Made by a program: the position numbers and the translations under genes. Below are positions 23,232 through 34,825 of a stretch of 64,000 nt of DNA, piece after piece (within the stretch, counting starts at the first letter, position 1; every line of letters starts with the position of its first letter). Origin of the DNA: Melitaea cinxia (taxonomy: Eukaryota; Arthropoda; Insecta; Lepidoptera; Nymphalidae); assembly GCF_905220565.1 (NCBI RefSeq), contig NC_059409.1, forward strand, positions 13,510,549-13,574,548. Direction: 5' to 3'. The notes below the pieces were generated by a model, which was not told the DNA's origin, did no database searches, and worked only from the letters and a program-made list of their open reading frames with translations.

Positions 23232-23572
23232 AGGGTACTGTGTGGCTACGGTACTAAAGAATATAGCCACTCCCTCTCTTCCCGTGGGTGTCGTAAGAGG
23301 CGACTAAGGGATAACAAGGTTCCACAACCATCTTGGAACTTAAGAAGCCGACCGATGGCGGGATAACCATCCAACTGCTGGCTTTGAAATACACAGGCCG
23401 AAGACGGGCAGCAGCGTCTTCGGTGCGACAAAGCCAGTACTGCGGTCACCAACCCGCCTGCCCAGCGTGGTGACTATGGGCAAAACACATGAGTTCACGT
23501 AATTTTTGGCGTAAACTTGTGGAGGGCTATGTCCAGCAGTGGACTGTATAGGCTGTAATGATGAGGGTTTTT
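23232..23572 (+). mobile_element. LINE 3' end, right arm of an inverted pair
   Basis: Same sequence as 22263-22595 in opposite orientation (roughly 90% identical by eye), ending gtccagcagtggactgtataggctgtaatgatg. The two arms flank about 640 bp of AT-rich DNA. Confidence 0.75.
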
Positions 23573-23637
23573 GTCGTTATCCATTCCATCTATTCGTCCA
23601 TCTATCCGTCCATTCTATTCTGTTCTATTCTAGTAGA

Positions 23638-23902
23638 AGTGTTTTACTAAATGCATATGGATGTATACACGGTACATATACCAAAATAACATTTTTCACA
23701 ATATTTGTCTGTCTGTCTGTTTGTTCCGGCTAATCTCTGAAACGGCTGGACCGATTTTCACGGGACTTTCATTGGCAGATAGCTGATGTAATAAAGAGTA
23801 GCTAAAGCTAATTTTATTTTAGAAAATTTATTAATATAACTCTGCGAATTGAACAATACTTTTTTTTAAATTCCACGCGGATGAAGTCGCGGGCTCGGCT
23901 AG
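23638..23902 (+). mobile_element. Helitron with (TGTC)n, 5'-truncated
   Basis: Ends in a CGCG-stem hairpin (ACGCGGATGAAGTCGCGGG), CTCGGCTAG (23899-23902) and T. Inside: TGTCTGTCTGTCTG, cggctggaccgattttcacg and ataactctgcgaattgaac. Same family as 12772-13134 and 30203-30481, in the opposite direction. Confidence 0.75.
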
Positions 23903-24384
23903 TAATAAAATAAAAACCTCCCCTGTTTCTCATGTCGGTTGTATGTCTTATTTAATCCGAAAGGTTGACAGAATGACAGCGCATGCGGGTTTGAAGAATT
24001 CTAATTATTTACTACGTATTGTTTTCCAAGAAAGTAAACTAACGAGTCTCAAGGTTTCCCATAATATCCGCTATCTGTCTTTTATACACGTAAACAATAA
24101 CAACAATGGCTTATCAACTCAACTTACTCATCGTTACAAATCATACCATCGTAAACAATACATACTAAAAAATCATCCAGTGAAAACGTCAATAAAAAGG
24201 AAAATAACAAAATTTCTGTTGTTAATACTTTAATAATAATTACAAGTTTTATTTCTATGTTTTTATTTTACATATGTAATATTACAAATATTAGTTTATA
24301 ACATTTTACTATACTATTCAATTCAAAAAATCAAAATTTTAGATCTAAAAAAAAAAGGTATATCAGTCAGTCAGTCAGTTCAGT

Positions 24385-24740
24385 TCTTTTCCGCAATCCT
24401 CATCCAGCGTACACCGCAATCTTACGTAGATCGTCACTTTAACTTGCTAATTCTGTGGGCTATGTCGGTGACTTTCGTTCTCTCACGGATAGTCTCATTT
24501 CTAATCCTATCTTTGAGAGAGACCCCAAGCATAGCCCGTTCCATTGCACGTTGAGTGTCCCTTCGTCAGTGGCCACGTCTCGGCTCCGTTTGTTAACACA
24601 GGCAGAAAGCATTGCTAGAATACTTTTGTCTTCAAGCATTGCGGAATCTTCGAAGTGAAGACTCGACGAAGGCTGCCAAACGCCACCCAGCCCAACCGAA
24701 TCCTCCTATCGGCCTCTTTCTCGAAGTTGTTGAAGGACTA
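24385..24740 (-). pseudogene. LINE reverse-transcriptase 3' fragment with a ~120-bp deletion
   Basis: Aligned to 26944-27425 this copy runs from ttccgcaatcctcatccagc to gaagtgaagactcgacgaagg and continues further 5'. About 120 bp present in the other copy between acgtagatcgtc and cacttcaacttgctaattc are missing. Changes elsewhere break the frame. It once coded for the C-terminal region after the RT domain. Confidence 0.75.
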
Positions 24741-25574
24741 GTCATTTTGTAATAAATCTATAAACGAAAAAGTCAATCCTGTAATGTTTTGAAACTTCAT
24801 TCAGTATTATAAATGGATTAATTGTTAGTTTGTTTGACTTATGTTATCTCGTACGTGAGTTATTCATTTTATAAGTATTAAATGTTAAGCTTAGAGGTAA
24901 ATAATTCTCGACTAAAGTTTCCACAAATAAAATAATCAAATAAACAAAAATAGGCTTCATAGATAATAGGGTATTTTTACAAAGAAACTTAGGCCCCAAA
25001 CTTGTAAATAATGTTACTAATTTTGTCATGTTTTATTGATGTACGTTGCTCGATTGATCGGTCGAATATTTAAAGCGATAGTTTTTCATGTGTTGCATTT
25101 CTATCTAAAAGTCTTATTTTTCTCAGCAGTATATGAAAACTGAGGAAATCGTTTCAAAGGAAATATGAAAGAACAAATTATTTCAATTTTAAGAGAAAGA
25201 GCCTGAGAGTGGTTGCAAAGTGCAGCAATTTTTTTTGTGAAAATAATGGCTTCAATTTCTTAACTGACAAAAAAAAATATCTAAAGAACACATTTCATAG
25301 CGAGTTGCTGTGTCAAAGTAGTGTTGACGTCCGCAATCGGTGATTCCGTGTTCGTTGATTTTGTAATTCATTATAATCTTGTTACAGACTTATTTATGCT
25401 TTTTCTTCGATAGTTAAAATGGATTTGATATTGGTGGAAGAATTTTTTGGGATATTTTTTTACATATTTCTTATATTACGTACGTATATAAATAAGGTGT
25501 ATCACTTAGTAGATATTAAAATATTAAAACTTGTGTCGTAAAATAAAAATAAAAAAATGTGGTGGCATGTGGGA

Positions 25575-26055
25575 CACCAGGTAGGAACGAAGTTCCTTCG
25601 GATAATATAGAAGCAACACAATTTGAAAAAAAAAATGTTCAATTTTATATATAATTTCTAGTTCTTGATTTTTTTTTAGTTTTGTCAATTGGTTTTTAAT
25701 TAAGTACATAAAAGTATTTAGTAATCTTAGTGTTTTAGAAAATAACAAATATCGTAAAATAAAATAAATCAAAGAAAATAATAATAATAATAATTCAAAC
25801 TATTAAGTGAAATAAAAAAACACATGTCTTTATTTATTTTTGTCGACAGTATAAAATTACATAAATAATTTTTAAAAAGTTGACTATAATAGTAATATTT
25901 TAGTTTTACAAACGTCATATTATACAGTCGTGTGACTGATATTACGTCACTTCCGTTATATATTTTTCTAACGGTTTTAGTATCACATTTTTTACAGTTC
26001 GGTCGCCCAGCCAAATGTCAAGCCTGCCGTAAGGAACTTCGTTCCAATACGCTTA
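25575..26055. repeat. Segment bounded by inverted GGAACGAAGTTCC boxes
   Basis: 25579-25601 reads GGAACGAAGTTCCTTCGG and 26029-26052, reversed, reads GGAACGAAGTTCCTTACGG. The box is itself palindromic. The two boxes are inverted and about 430 bp apart with AT-rich sequence between, which suggests the ends of a non-autonomous element, but no target duplication was found. Confidence 0.4.
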
Positions 26056-26124
26056 GCATACGGTATGTATGTGGGTATGTATGTGTGTTTTAATTATATA
26101 TTAACACGTTTATGTCACAATTTG

Positions 26125-26290
26125 TACACCTACACCGACACAATACCATCTCCTCTGCCCCTAGGTTGCCTGGAAGAGATCGCTTTTCAGCGATAAGGCC
26201 GCCCTTTGTACCTGATAGTACTTTCTTAAAATCAATCTGATATGTATTATTTCTGTTTTGGTGTACAGTATTGTTATGTTATGTTATACG
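26125..26290 (+). mobile_element. Short non-LTR 3' tail with stem-loop
   Basis: ggttgcctggaagagatcgcttttcagcgataaggccgccctttgtacc contains a GATCGCT...AGCGATA stem-loop and is followed by a TTATG repeat tail (26274-26288). I recognise this stem-loop tail as a common 3' end of lepidopteran non-LTR elements and SINEs. 5' boundary approximate. Confidence 0.55.
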
Positions 26291-26943
26291 TTCACAGTCG
26301 TCTGTTCCTACGGTATGCAACTTATAATGTCTGTATAGGTATAACAGCTGGTTGATGGATTCCTATTTTTTGTAATAGACGTAGGTATCGAATACATAAT
26401 TCCATAATTATAAAGCGGCGTCACTCACAAATAGGCCAACAGCTAGCCATAAAAAAGGCTGATTTGATAAAAAGCTCAAAAGGAAATCGCTTAAAATGTG
26501 CTGTTGCGCTTGAACTGCATCAACAGTATTTGTACTTACTCGTTACACTTATACTATTTCATATTTTATGAAGTCAAATCTTGCAGTGTTTGAATCTAGT
26601 AGCTTATAAAAATCATCGCCATGTATTGGCGTCGTGGCGACGTTGGTCAAGAAAAAGTATAGCAATGTTTGAATTGGTTAACGAAAAATTAAAAAATGTA
26701 TGATAGTGACTAAAATGTGAAACTATTCACGTATATATATAGCCATCAATTTTTTTTTCCATAAATGTAACAAACACTAAGGCAGAACGAAAAGCAATAG
26801 TTTGAATTGTGTAATAGTATGTCAGTGTTTATTATTATTTAACTTGTGTATATTACAATATATTATTATATTATTTACTACTGAACACTCCTGAAAACTT
26901 GTTCGAGTTAATTGTTTATTATTTCTCCTAACTTATCATCACT

Positions 26944-27425
26944 TCAGCCTATCGCAGTCCACTGCTGGACATAGGCCTCCCCAAGTTCGCGCCACACATC
27001 CCGGTCTTCCGCAATCCTCATTCAGCCTACACCGGCAATCTTACGTAGATCGTCGGTCCAACGGGCCGGAGGACGTCCCACACTGCGTTTGCCAAGTCGC
27101 GGACTCCACTCTAGGACCAGTCTACTCCAACGGCCATCGGTCTTGCGACACAGATGACCAGCCCACTGCCACTTCAACTTGCTAATTCTGTGGGCTATGT
27201 CGGTTACTTTCGTTCTCTCGCGGATAGTCTCATTTCTAATCCTGTCTTTGAGAGAGACCCCAAGCATAGCCCGTTCCATTGCACGTTGAGCGACTTTAAA
27301 CTTGTGGACCAGTCCCGTCGTCAGTGTCCACGTCTCGGCTCCGTATGTTAACACAGGCAGGACGCATTGCTCGAAAACTTTTGTCTTCAAGCATTGCGGA
27401 ATTTTCGAAGTGAAGACTCGACGGA
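26944..27425 (-). pseudogene. Non-LTR retrotransposon: C-terminal part of the endonuclease/reverse-transcriptase ORF
   Basis: From about 27425 the frame encodes the post-RT region of a lepidopteran LINE: VLPVLTYGAETW, KFKVAQRAMERAMLG, KWQWAGHLCRKTDGRW and GRPPARWTDDLRKIAG. One in-frame TGA at 27024-27022 interrupts it. Reading on, the same frame gives EDRDVWRELGEAYVQQWTAIG and stops at 26946-26944. The conserved tail found all over this window (aggcctatgtccagcagtggactg) is therefore the C-terminal coding end of this LINE. 5'-truncated, no catalytic YADD part left. Confidence 0.85.
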
Positions 27426-27731
27426 GAACTTATTTATTATTGCTAATTTATTATTTAACTATAAATAACTATAACTGTGGCCTCTTCTATTCCAATACCC
27501 CATGCGATCGACTTGTTTTTAGGTAAGGTCATATTTGGTTACATCATTCAAATGCTTATTATATAAAATTTGGAATTTTTAAAATCATGACGTAGATGTA
27601 ACGTTCGCTGTACTGACTTCATTGGGTGTCGTGGTTTTATTACAATCACATAATTCCAAATTGATGAAAGGATGACGAAATAGGAAATTTAAAACTATAA
27701 CAAATCCTTAAATAGTATCAAATACATAGTA

Positions 27732-28075
27732 GACGCCGCGTTGGCGCAACGGTCACAGCCATGGATTGTACCTGTTGCGCTGGCGGTTGCGGGTTCAATC
27801 CCCGCACATGACAAACATTTGTATTGGCCATACAGGTGTTTGCCGTGGTCTGGGTATTTGTGCAGTCCTCGTAGGTTTCCCCACCGTGCCTCGGAGAGCA
27901 CGTTAAGCCGTCGGTCCCGGTGGTTATCATGTTCACCTGATAGCGATCGTTACTAATTGTAGGGAATATATCTGCTAACCCGCATTAAGCAGCGTGGTGG
28001 ATTAAGCTCTGATCCTTCTCCTACATGGGGAAAGAAGATTATGCCCAGTAGTGGGATATTACAGGCTGAAGCGTA
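27732..28075 (+). mobile_element. tRNA-derived SINE, full-length, head type 2
   Basis: The head has a box A (TGGCGCAACGGTCAC at 27743) and a box B (GCGGGTTCAATCCCCGC at about 27788), the internal RNA polymerase III promoter. The body follows with tttgtattggccatacaggtgtttgccgtggtctggg, gcctcggagagcacgttaagccg and gcagcgtggtggattaagc. The tail is cccagtagtgggatattacaggctgaag. This is the cleanest copy in the window. The head differs from that of the copies at 4262 and 54475, although body and tail are shared. Confidence 0.88.
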
Positions 28076-28079
28076 AATA

Positions 28080-28645
28080 GTATCAAATATCTTCAATTTA
28101 CCCAATATAATTAAATTTATCAATAAAAAATGTATTCATATGTTGTTACTAAACTATTTACAATGTTTTTACCTCAATTCAGCATAAATTATTAATACAT
28201 TAAACTTGAAGTATCTGTCAAAATTGGTAAAAACATAAAATAGGCATACAGATAAACAGAAGCCAACATATTTGTTTTACTAAAATATTTTTTTGTTACA
28301 AACATTAAATTTATGAAGGATAAGGGATAAATAAAAAGGTAACAAAAGAAATGTCTTCATTACTTAGTCACACATACTTCGAATTACCATAATAAGATTT
28401 CTTCAATAAATCACAGAACCATATTTGAACTGAAACCAAATAAAATACACAAAAATAACGTACAATATTTATAGCTTGACAAAAATACAAACATAATTGT
28501 AATGAAACTTTTAAGTTTACTGTAATTGGAAGCTTAAGCTAATATAGATATTTGATGTTATTTTTTTAAATTAAAATTTATATACCAAGTCAAACCCAAT
28601 AAGGGTTTAATGCCATTGTTACTGTTGAAATAAAAATATGTATGT
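28080..28645. other. AT-rich non-coding DNA
   Basis: No gene or repeat was recognised between the SINE and the terminal-inverted-repeat element at 28649. Confidence 0.4.
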
Positions 28646-28648
28646 ATA

Positions 28649-29861
28649 TGTTACTGTAAATGCACGAATTATGGTAAATCCTAAGATTTAAGAGCAAAAC
28701 CTAAGATTTACCAAATCTTAATGGTAAAAGCCCGAACGATTTTGCTTTTCGCACTTTTACCACCATTCACTTGGTAAGTCTTAGGATTTACATTAAAGGC
28801 ACGGTAAACGTGTTACATACCGATGTCGACATATCGATCCAGAGACTCAAAACGCAGCTCATGCTCAAGAATATCCAATAACGAAGAAAATAGAAGCTGT
28901 GCAGACAATAAAAACCAAAGCAAAATTTAATTTGGAACACCAAGCTGAAAAAATTAGAACCGTATCGGCAAACATATACATATACAAATATCCAAATGTG
29001 AAAGTTGGCCAAAATGTAAGACTGAAAATACTTGACATTGACAGAGCTAAAACTGACCCTAAAAGCATTATTGCAGTTGTGATAGATATAAAGGACAGTG
29101 AGTTTTACCAATTGGGTACCAAAATTGGAGTATTAAAGCAGCTTTACACACGAAGACTGTTTACCTCACGCTCTGAAGATTTTATAAAAATAGAAGAAGT
29201 TGTTAAAGATAAAGAAGTGAGTCTTGGAGAAGTTTTTGGGAAATTGTAGTTGACTGGAGGACAAGGATTCAAAAAATGTATTTGTCTCAAAAAATGCTCG
29301 TCGAAGAAATCATCAGGATTATTTTGTAATTCTAAATGCCACACTCCAATAGCACTCCGTGTTCTAACAAGTAAAATGTTTTCTTTAACCTAGCTATTAG
29401 TTATTAATTATTATCTTTTGTTTTTTTTCAGTTTATTCAAACAAATTTGTTTGTAGCAAGTATATTTTACTACCTCTTAATAAATGCCAATAATAAACGA
29501 AATAATAAAAAATACTGATTCTATTGTTTGTGAGAAGATTTTACTTGTTTTAATTTTTTCTATTTAGAAAATAATTTAAAATGACTAGTTCCTAAAAAAA
29601 AAATATAAATTCCAAATGAAAATAATTGAAGTTTTTGACTGAAATAAATTAATAAGAATTAATCTTTGTTTTATTCCCAAAACCAACTTTTACTAGCTGT
29701 CAGTGGTAAAACCTACCATGTACTAAATTCTAATGGTAAAAGCCCGAAAAAAATGTCTCATTATCAAAATAAATCCTTACGTTTACCAACTCATGTCGGT
29801 AAATCCTAAGACTTACTCTTAAACCTTAGGATTTCCCGTATTTTGACCTTTTACTGTAACA
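28649..29861 (+). mobile_element. Deleted DNA transposon with KRBA2/Ginger-like integrase remnant
   Basis: Left end TGTTACTGTAAATGC and right end (reversed) TGTTACAGTAAAAGG. Both are followed by AAATCCTAAG(A/G)(T)TTAAGAG, giving imperfect terminal inverted repeats of about 60 bases. Both outer flanks read TATA, compatible with a 4-bp target duplication, though the surroundings are TA-rich. The ends also contain several short palindromic aatcctaagattta motifs. Inside is one open frame, the C-terminal part of an integrase-like protein. TGT...ACA ends plus this protein type fit Ginger-like cut-and-paste elements; the assignment is an inference. Confidence 0.7.
28815..29249 (+). pseudogene. C-terminal fragment of KRBA2-like (integrase-derived) protein
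   Basis: The frame is open from about 28815 and has no own start. It reads HIDPETQNAAHAQEY, then TKAKFNLEHQAEKI, then VKVGQNVRLKILDIDRAK and YQLGTKIGVLKQLYTR, with a stop at 29247-29249. The order (basic linker after the catalytic core, then a small beta-barrel-like segment with G-x-x-V-x-x-x-x-x-D-x-D-R and Y-x-x-G-T-x-x-G-V-L-K) matches proteins annotated in insects as KRAB-A domain-containing protein 2-like, which derive from transposon integrases. The zinc finger and D,D,E core are missing, so this copy is inactive. The region with no stop may reflect recent deletion. Confidence 0.68.
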
Positions 29862-30202
29862 TATATATAAATAAATAAATTAATTAATTAATAAAAAAAA
29901 TATATATATGAAAACTTTTATTTATTTTTTAATTTTTTTGTTAATTGAAGGGTTTGTTAGGACGAAGAGAAAGGAAATGAAATGAAAATATTTATTTTGG
30001 CATGAGATGATTGTACTACATACACACTTAACAAACGTCAAAATTCAAAATTGTTGCAATTGAACATTACTCGTAGGTACATTAAAAACTTAACCGATGC
30101 ACCAGTCTTATGAAATAAATAAAAATATCTATTATTTTGCTCTAATCTCTAGTTTCTCGGTAGACATCGCCGTGCTTTTATTATCATTGATTTTAATAAA
30201 TA

Positions 30203-30481
30203 CTAGCGCTGGCCGCGACTTTGTCCGCGTGGATTTTAACAAAATATTCATTGTTCAGTTCGCAGAGTTATAAAAAAAATAAAAATAAAAGTAGCCTAAG
30301 TTACTCCTTATTACATCAGCTATCTGCCAGTGTTAGTCCCGTCAAAATCAGTCCAGCCATTTTAGAGATTAGCCGGAACAAACAGACAGATAGACAAAAT
30401 TTATATAAAAAAATATTTTTAGTCAAAAGCGGTTATTTTAATATTACAAACAGACACTCCAATTTTATTTATTTGTATAGA
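30203..30481 (-). mobile_element. Complete short Helitron with (CAGA)n
   Basis: On the - strand: A, then TCTATACAAATAAATAAAAT at 30481, interior with cagacag run and ttcagttcgcagagtt, and a hairpin of CGCGGACAAAGTCGCGG type before GCGCTAG (30206-30203) and T. TC start, hairpin, CTAG end and A/T flanks are all present. Confidence 0.82.
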
Positions 30482-30489
30482 TTCCAAAA

Positions 30490-31675
30490 AATTACTTAAA
30501 TTATGTACCTATCTAGTGTTGGCTGAGAGGGAAAAAAAGTCAGAGGAAAAAAATCTACAACTACCTACTACTCTTTTCAATATTAAAGGTTGTTATACAT
30601 AAAAAAATAACAGTATGACCAGCAAATGATTAGAACAAACACGAGACAGCTAATCGTGTGTTCTGAAATCACCATAATTAAAATATATGTATATCTATTG
30701 ACATCGTTAAGATATTCGTTGATATCATAATAAACTTTTCTACACAAAGTTTGCTTGATAATTTTATTAAACTTTTGTAAGCGCAGAGATTGAGACGCAA
30801 CTGGGATCTCATCATGTATTAAAATAGACATTGCTATAAAATAACGACTTTTTTTCTGAGCTGACATTTAGGAAATGTTAATTTGTGGCCATTCCTAGGC
30901 GTTACATTATTTGGGGCATGTCGATCACAACAGCTAACAAAGAAACGCCTATTTTGAACCAAACGTTGATCTCTTTAAACTTCTCTCTCATTGATTCCAT
31001 TACATTACATCACGCCATTATATTACATTTACATCACATTTTATTTATGTGACGGACAACCCTTTTCTGCAGAATGATAAATAATTGCATTAGTATCAAC
31101 CGCATTACCCCACAGCAAAATACCAATAAGTAAATACAATTTATGTTTGTCGTCTTAAGCAATATTTCTTTCTACAGAATATATATAAGGATGTAATATT
31201 CCCATATTACTTCCTTACACCAACCCATTTACCGAGCAAAATTTTCTTTAGATGTTGAAAGAAACCCTTCGCGAAATTAAAGATATCATAATCCTTTGTA
31301 TTGTAATTACGAACGAAGCTGAAGGTTTTAAGATTCACGACAGAAAAATGGTCTGTGGATCAAACAGTCATATTTCTTATTCCCATATCGGTCTACTAGT
31401 GAGATATTTCGATCATGGACATCGTTCTGGTGTAGTGATGCGTGCACCATGCATATTCGATTAGTCTTCGGGGTGGATAGTGTATTTCTACAAATAAATA
31501 AAATATTCACAACATACACATACGGTCATCTATTCCTAAAGTAAGCAACTTAAGGCTTGTGCTGAAGGTAACAGCCGACTGATATAGCTACATTTTTTTT
31601 TTTGGTTAAACATACAAATAAATAATACGAACCCACAACCCCCGAAACAGAAAGCAGCACTACAAACTGCGGCCA
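30490..31675. other. AT-rich non-coding DNA
   Basis: Several frames of 60-95 codons occur, but none has recognisable composition, motifs or splice context. No gene called. Confidence 0.4.
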
Positions 31676-31677
31676 AC

Positions 31678-31770
31678 TGTGACATCGTGCCTCAGAGAGC
31701 ACGTTAAGCCATCGGTCCCGGTTGTTATCCATCATCAGATCCTGGTTTCCTTATCATCGTACCGTTACGT
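31678..31770 (+). repeat. Chimeric junction: SINE middle fused to GAAGTCGG-family middle
   Basis: gtgcctcagagagcacgttaagccatcggtcccggttgttatc (SINE body) runs directly into catcatcagatcctggtttccttatc, which belongs to the GAAGTCGG family (compare 49640-49670). Neither element has its ends here. Confidence 0.65.
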
Positions 31771-32398
31771 TCAAACAAATACCTTACTTTTAAACGCTTT
31801 TTAAATGTTTTATAACTACAAAAAAAAAAAACTGCAAGAAGTCAGTGTCACACAGAAAAGAAAACACGAAGGTTTAACTTTTTCTCCTCGGATTATTGAA
31901 GTTAATTACATTAATCAGCCTTTAAAATACGTCAATTATTCGTCACGTGCTACAAATATTTACAAACAAGACCTAATCTTTATTGTAACAAGGCTTGAGA
32001 TTAAGGTATTAGTGAAAGAGCCTCTTACACGATAAGTCATTCGCATACCATTTTGGAGATTAGTCTCTAGTACATACGTCATACACAATTCGAATTTCGA
32101 ATTTTATTATGTTTTATTGTACGTTCTGGACTTAGTAATCAGTACTTTTTTTGTTTTACGTTTTTTGTTTGCTTTGGACTTTTTTCATGACAAAAATACT
32201 ATTATTAATATATTTTGTAATGCAATCCTTTCTGATCCTACGTCGGAACTGGTGATAAGGTGTATTGGATGTTTTTAAGATTGGTTAGTTTAAGAGTATA
32301 GTGAATTTGTTATGATCAATGGGGCTGACATAGTAGCTAAGCAACAAAAGCCTCTTACATTATACAAATAAAGATTAAAAAAATATATATTTAGAGTA

Positions 32399-32602
32399 TC
32401 TTATATATAAAATTCTCGTGTCACAATGTTAGTTACCATACTCCTTCGAAACCGCTGTACCGATGCTTATGAAATTTTGTGTGCATGTGGGTAGGTTTGA
32501 GAGTCGGCCAAAATCTATTTTTCATATCCTTAAGTTATGGGATTAAGGGGGTTAATGGGTTAATAACATATATGACAAAACAACGTTTGCGGGGTTAGCT
32601 AG
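32399..32602 (+). mobile_element. Complete 204-bp Helitron
   Basis: A, then TCTTATATATAAAATTCTCG at 32399, and an end GCGGGGTTAGCTAG (32599-32602) followed by T. The interior (aaaccgctgtaccgatgcttatgaaattttgtgtgcatg) is shared with 42553-42763. Only weak hairpin potential near the 3' end. Confidence 0.78.
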
Positions 32603-32604
32603 TA

Positions 32605-34825
32605 TCAGTATACATGTTTCTATAATTCCCTCAACTATACCTCATACATTGTTATGAGGAAATCAAAGAAAAAAATGTTTAACAAAATAAGAACATTAGC
32701 TTTTTTATTTGTGTATGGTAGGAAGGTAAACGAGCTACTGGATTATTTAATGGAGCCGTGAACAATTTATGTCTGTGAGTGTAACATTATGATTTTCTTG
32801 AATATATGTAACCTTAACACATTATGCAACGAATATGTCCAATTACTTTGAAGAAAACATCAGAGATTTCCGTATATCTCAAATCTTTAAGGAAATTTAA
32901 AGAATAAAATTAGTTTTTTTATTATTCAATAGAATCTGACCTATGTATTCTTGGTCTTTCCAAATGACGATAGACGTTGATATCTATAACAAACATTAAA
33001 AAAATATAGTATATGTATTATATCACACAGTCCGTCACACTAAGCGTCACTACTCAGCGTTGATTAACACGATTTCACTCAGAATATTTTTTCTACCACG
33101 CGTTTTATATTGTTTCTTAAGAAATAAACTTCAACAAAGCTTTACACAATTTAATAAAATTATACATTCAACTTATGATTAGTAGTGCGACTGAAAAAAG
33201 TTTACGCTGTTAAAAAAAAACAAAACCTGTGGATTTTCCATGTTGCCCACGTTTAATTTAGCATTTTTGTTCTTATTGATTTCATAAAATAAAGGTAGCT
33301 ACAATCCAAAACTTATTTTTTTTACTTTTAGTCAAAATGCTACAAGAATCATTTTACAAGTTGAATCAAAAATATTGTTCCAATAATTTTAAATTAATAA
33401 AATAATAATTTAGAATGAATAAAAATCAATGGATACTATACAGTTATAAGATGGTACGCGACTGACTTCCGCTTGTATCGTTAAGTAGTACTGTAAATGC
33501 AATTTTCGCTTAATAGATACGTGGACATGATTTCGTGATGGCGTCTGAATCTTAATTATTCTCAAGGCAATTCTTGTATTGAAAATGACGAATATGTCAT
33601 TTTAATTCATCGGAAGAGGACAATTGAATTAAAATAATTGAATGCAAAAAGAAATATCGACCTCCTTTGAATTTACCAAAAAGTCAAAGAAGATGCGTCT
33701 GAAATAAATAACCATAATTTCCTGTTTAAAGTTGAGGATAGGATATATCTAAACTAAAATAAAGTGGAAGAGTTTGCTTATTTTCATTCGCTAATCGCAG
33801 GTTGTATTTGTTTAGATGACCTAGTTAATGAGGATGGTATTAATTGTAAAATAGAAGGTATAAATAATACCATATCATGATCATTTGATCATTTGATTAG
33901 ATGATTTGATCATAGTACCGTATACTACCCCTGGCATGTAGATTTTTTATTCCTAGAATATGTGTATTCCTTACTCGATTTACAATCGTTTCAAGTGTCA
34001 TCTTTTTATATTTTATTCAAACGTTGCTTGTTAGGCGCAAAACAGTTGATGTATATCTTAGGGATTTTTTTTAAAAGGTTCATCAGACTGATTTAATCTG
34101 AAAGTTCAAAGGCTATACAAATTATTGTATAACAATTTGTAATAACATAGTGTGAAAGCAGTAATAACAGATGGCAAATTTTGAAAAGCTAGAGGTGCCG
34201 GGTCTCACAATTTTCCAACTCTAGTATTTCAAAATACTCCACAAATGTACCTACTGTTAATACATTTTTCTAATTCGAAAAAGTTTAAAGTTCGATTGTA
34301 TCCGTCACATACATAATATTTTATCATAATTCCTGTTGAATAAGATATAGATTAAAAAGGAACGGCAAGCAATAAGTATGTAATAATTTACAAATATAAG
34401 TTATGTTTGGGAAGACCCAAGACAATTTTAAATAATTTATTTCATATATTGTTTTATTGTTAGAGTGTGACGTGCAATAATCTTATTATATACGTTGTTA
34501 CGTCTGTATTACGTATGATAAAATAAATATCAAAGAATATTGTTTTACTAACCGTATTGCTCACAGTTCTTTTAAAACAATACTATAATAATAATGATTT
34601 AAGATTAATTACAATTCGATTAAGATACGTACTTGTGAATGTAAAACTTTAATACATAATTATCCTGTTAAAATTATGTCTTGACGTTCTAACGAAGTAA
34701 TCGTTTAGACGTGTGTTTAGTTTTTGTTAACGTTGATAGGTGCACATTTGATTTCGTATACAAGTATTGCATTTATAATTGTAATTTTAGTTTTTTTTAT
34801 AATTAAAATTTTAAAATGATATTAT
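32605..34825. other. AT-rich non-coding DNA
   Basis: No gene or recognised repeat in 2.2 kb. A short run of overlapping tgatcatttgatcatttgattag repeats lies at 33877-33912. Confidence 0.45.

Noticed and set aside
22374..23452. Two similar 68-codon frames (VTAELALSHLRRCCPSSACVF) on opposite strands as a duplicated small gene
   Set aside because: They are frames through the inverted pair of LINE 3' ends; the same sequence is a common non-coding repeat tail.
27740..27810. Possible tRNA gene (box A and box B)
   Set aside because: No complete cloverleaf, and the sequence runs directly into the repeated SINE body. The same applies at 54480-54545, 19950-19985 and the antisense copy at 59220-59270.
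31252..31519. Overlapping 60-70 codon frames on both strands
   Set aside because: No family resemblance, no splice context and ordinary AT-rich composition.
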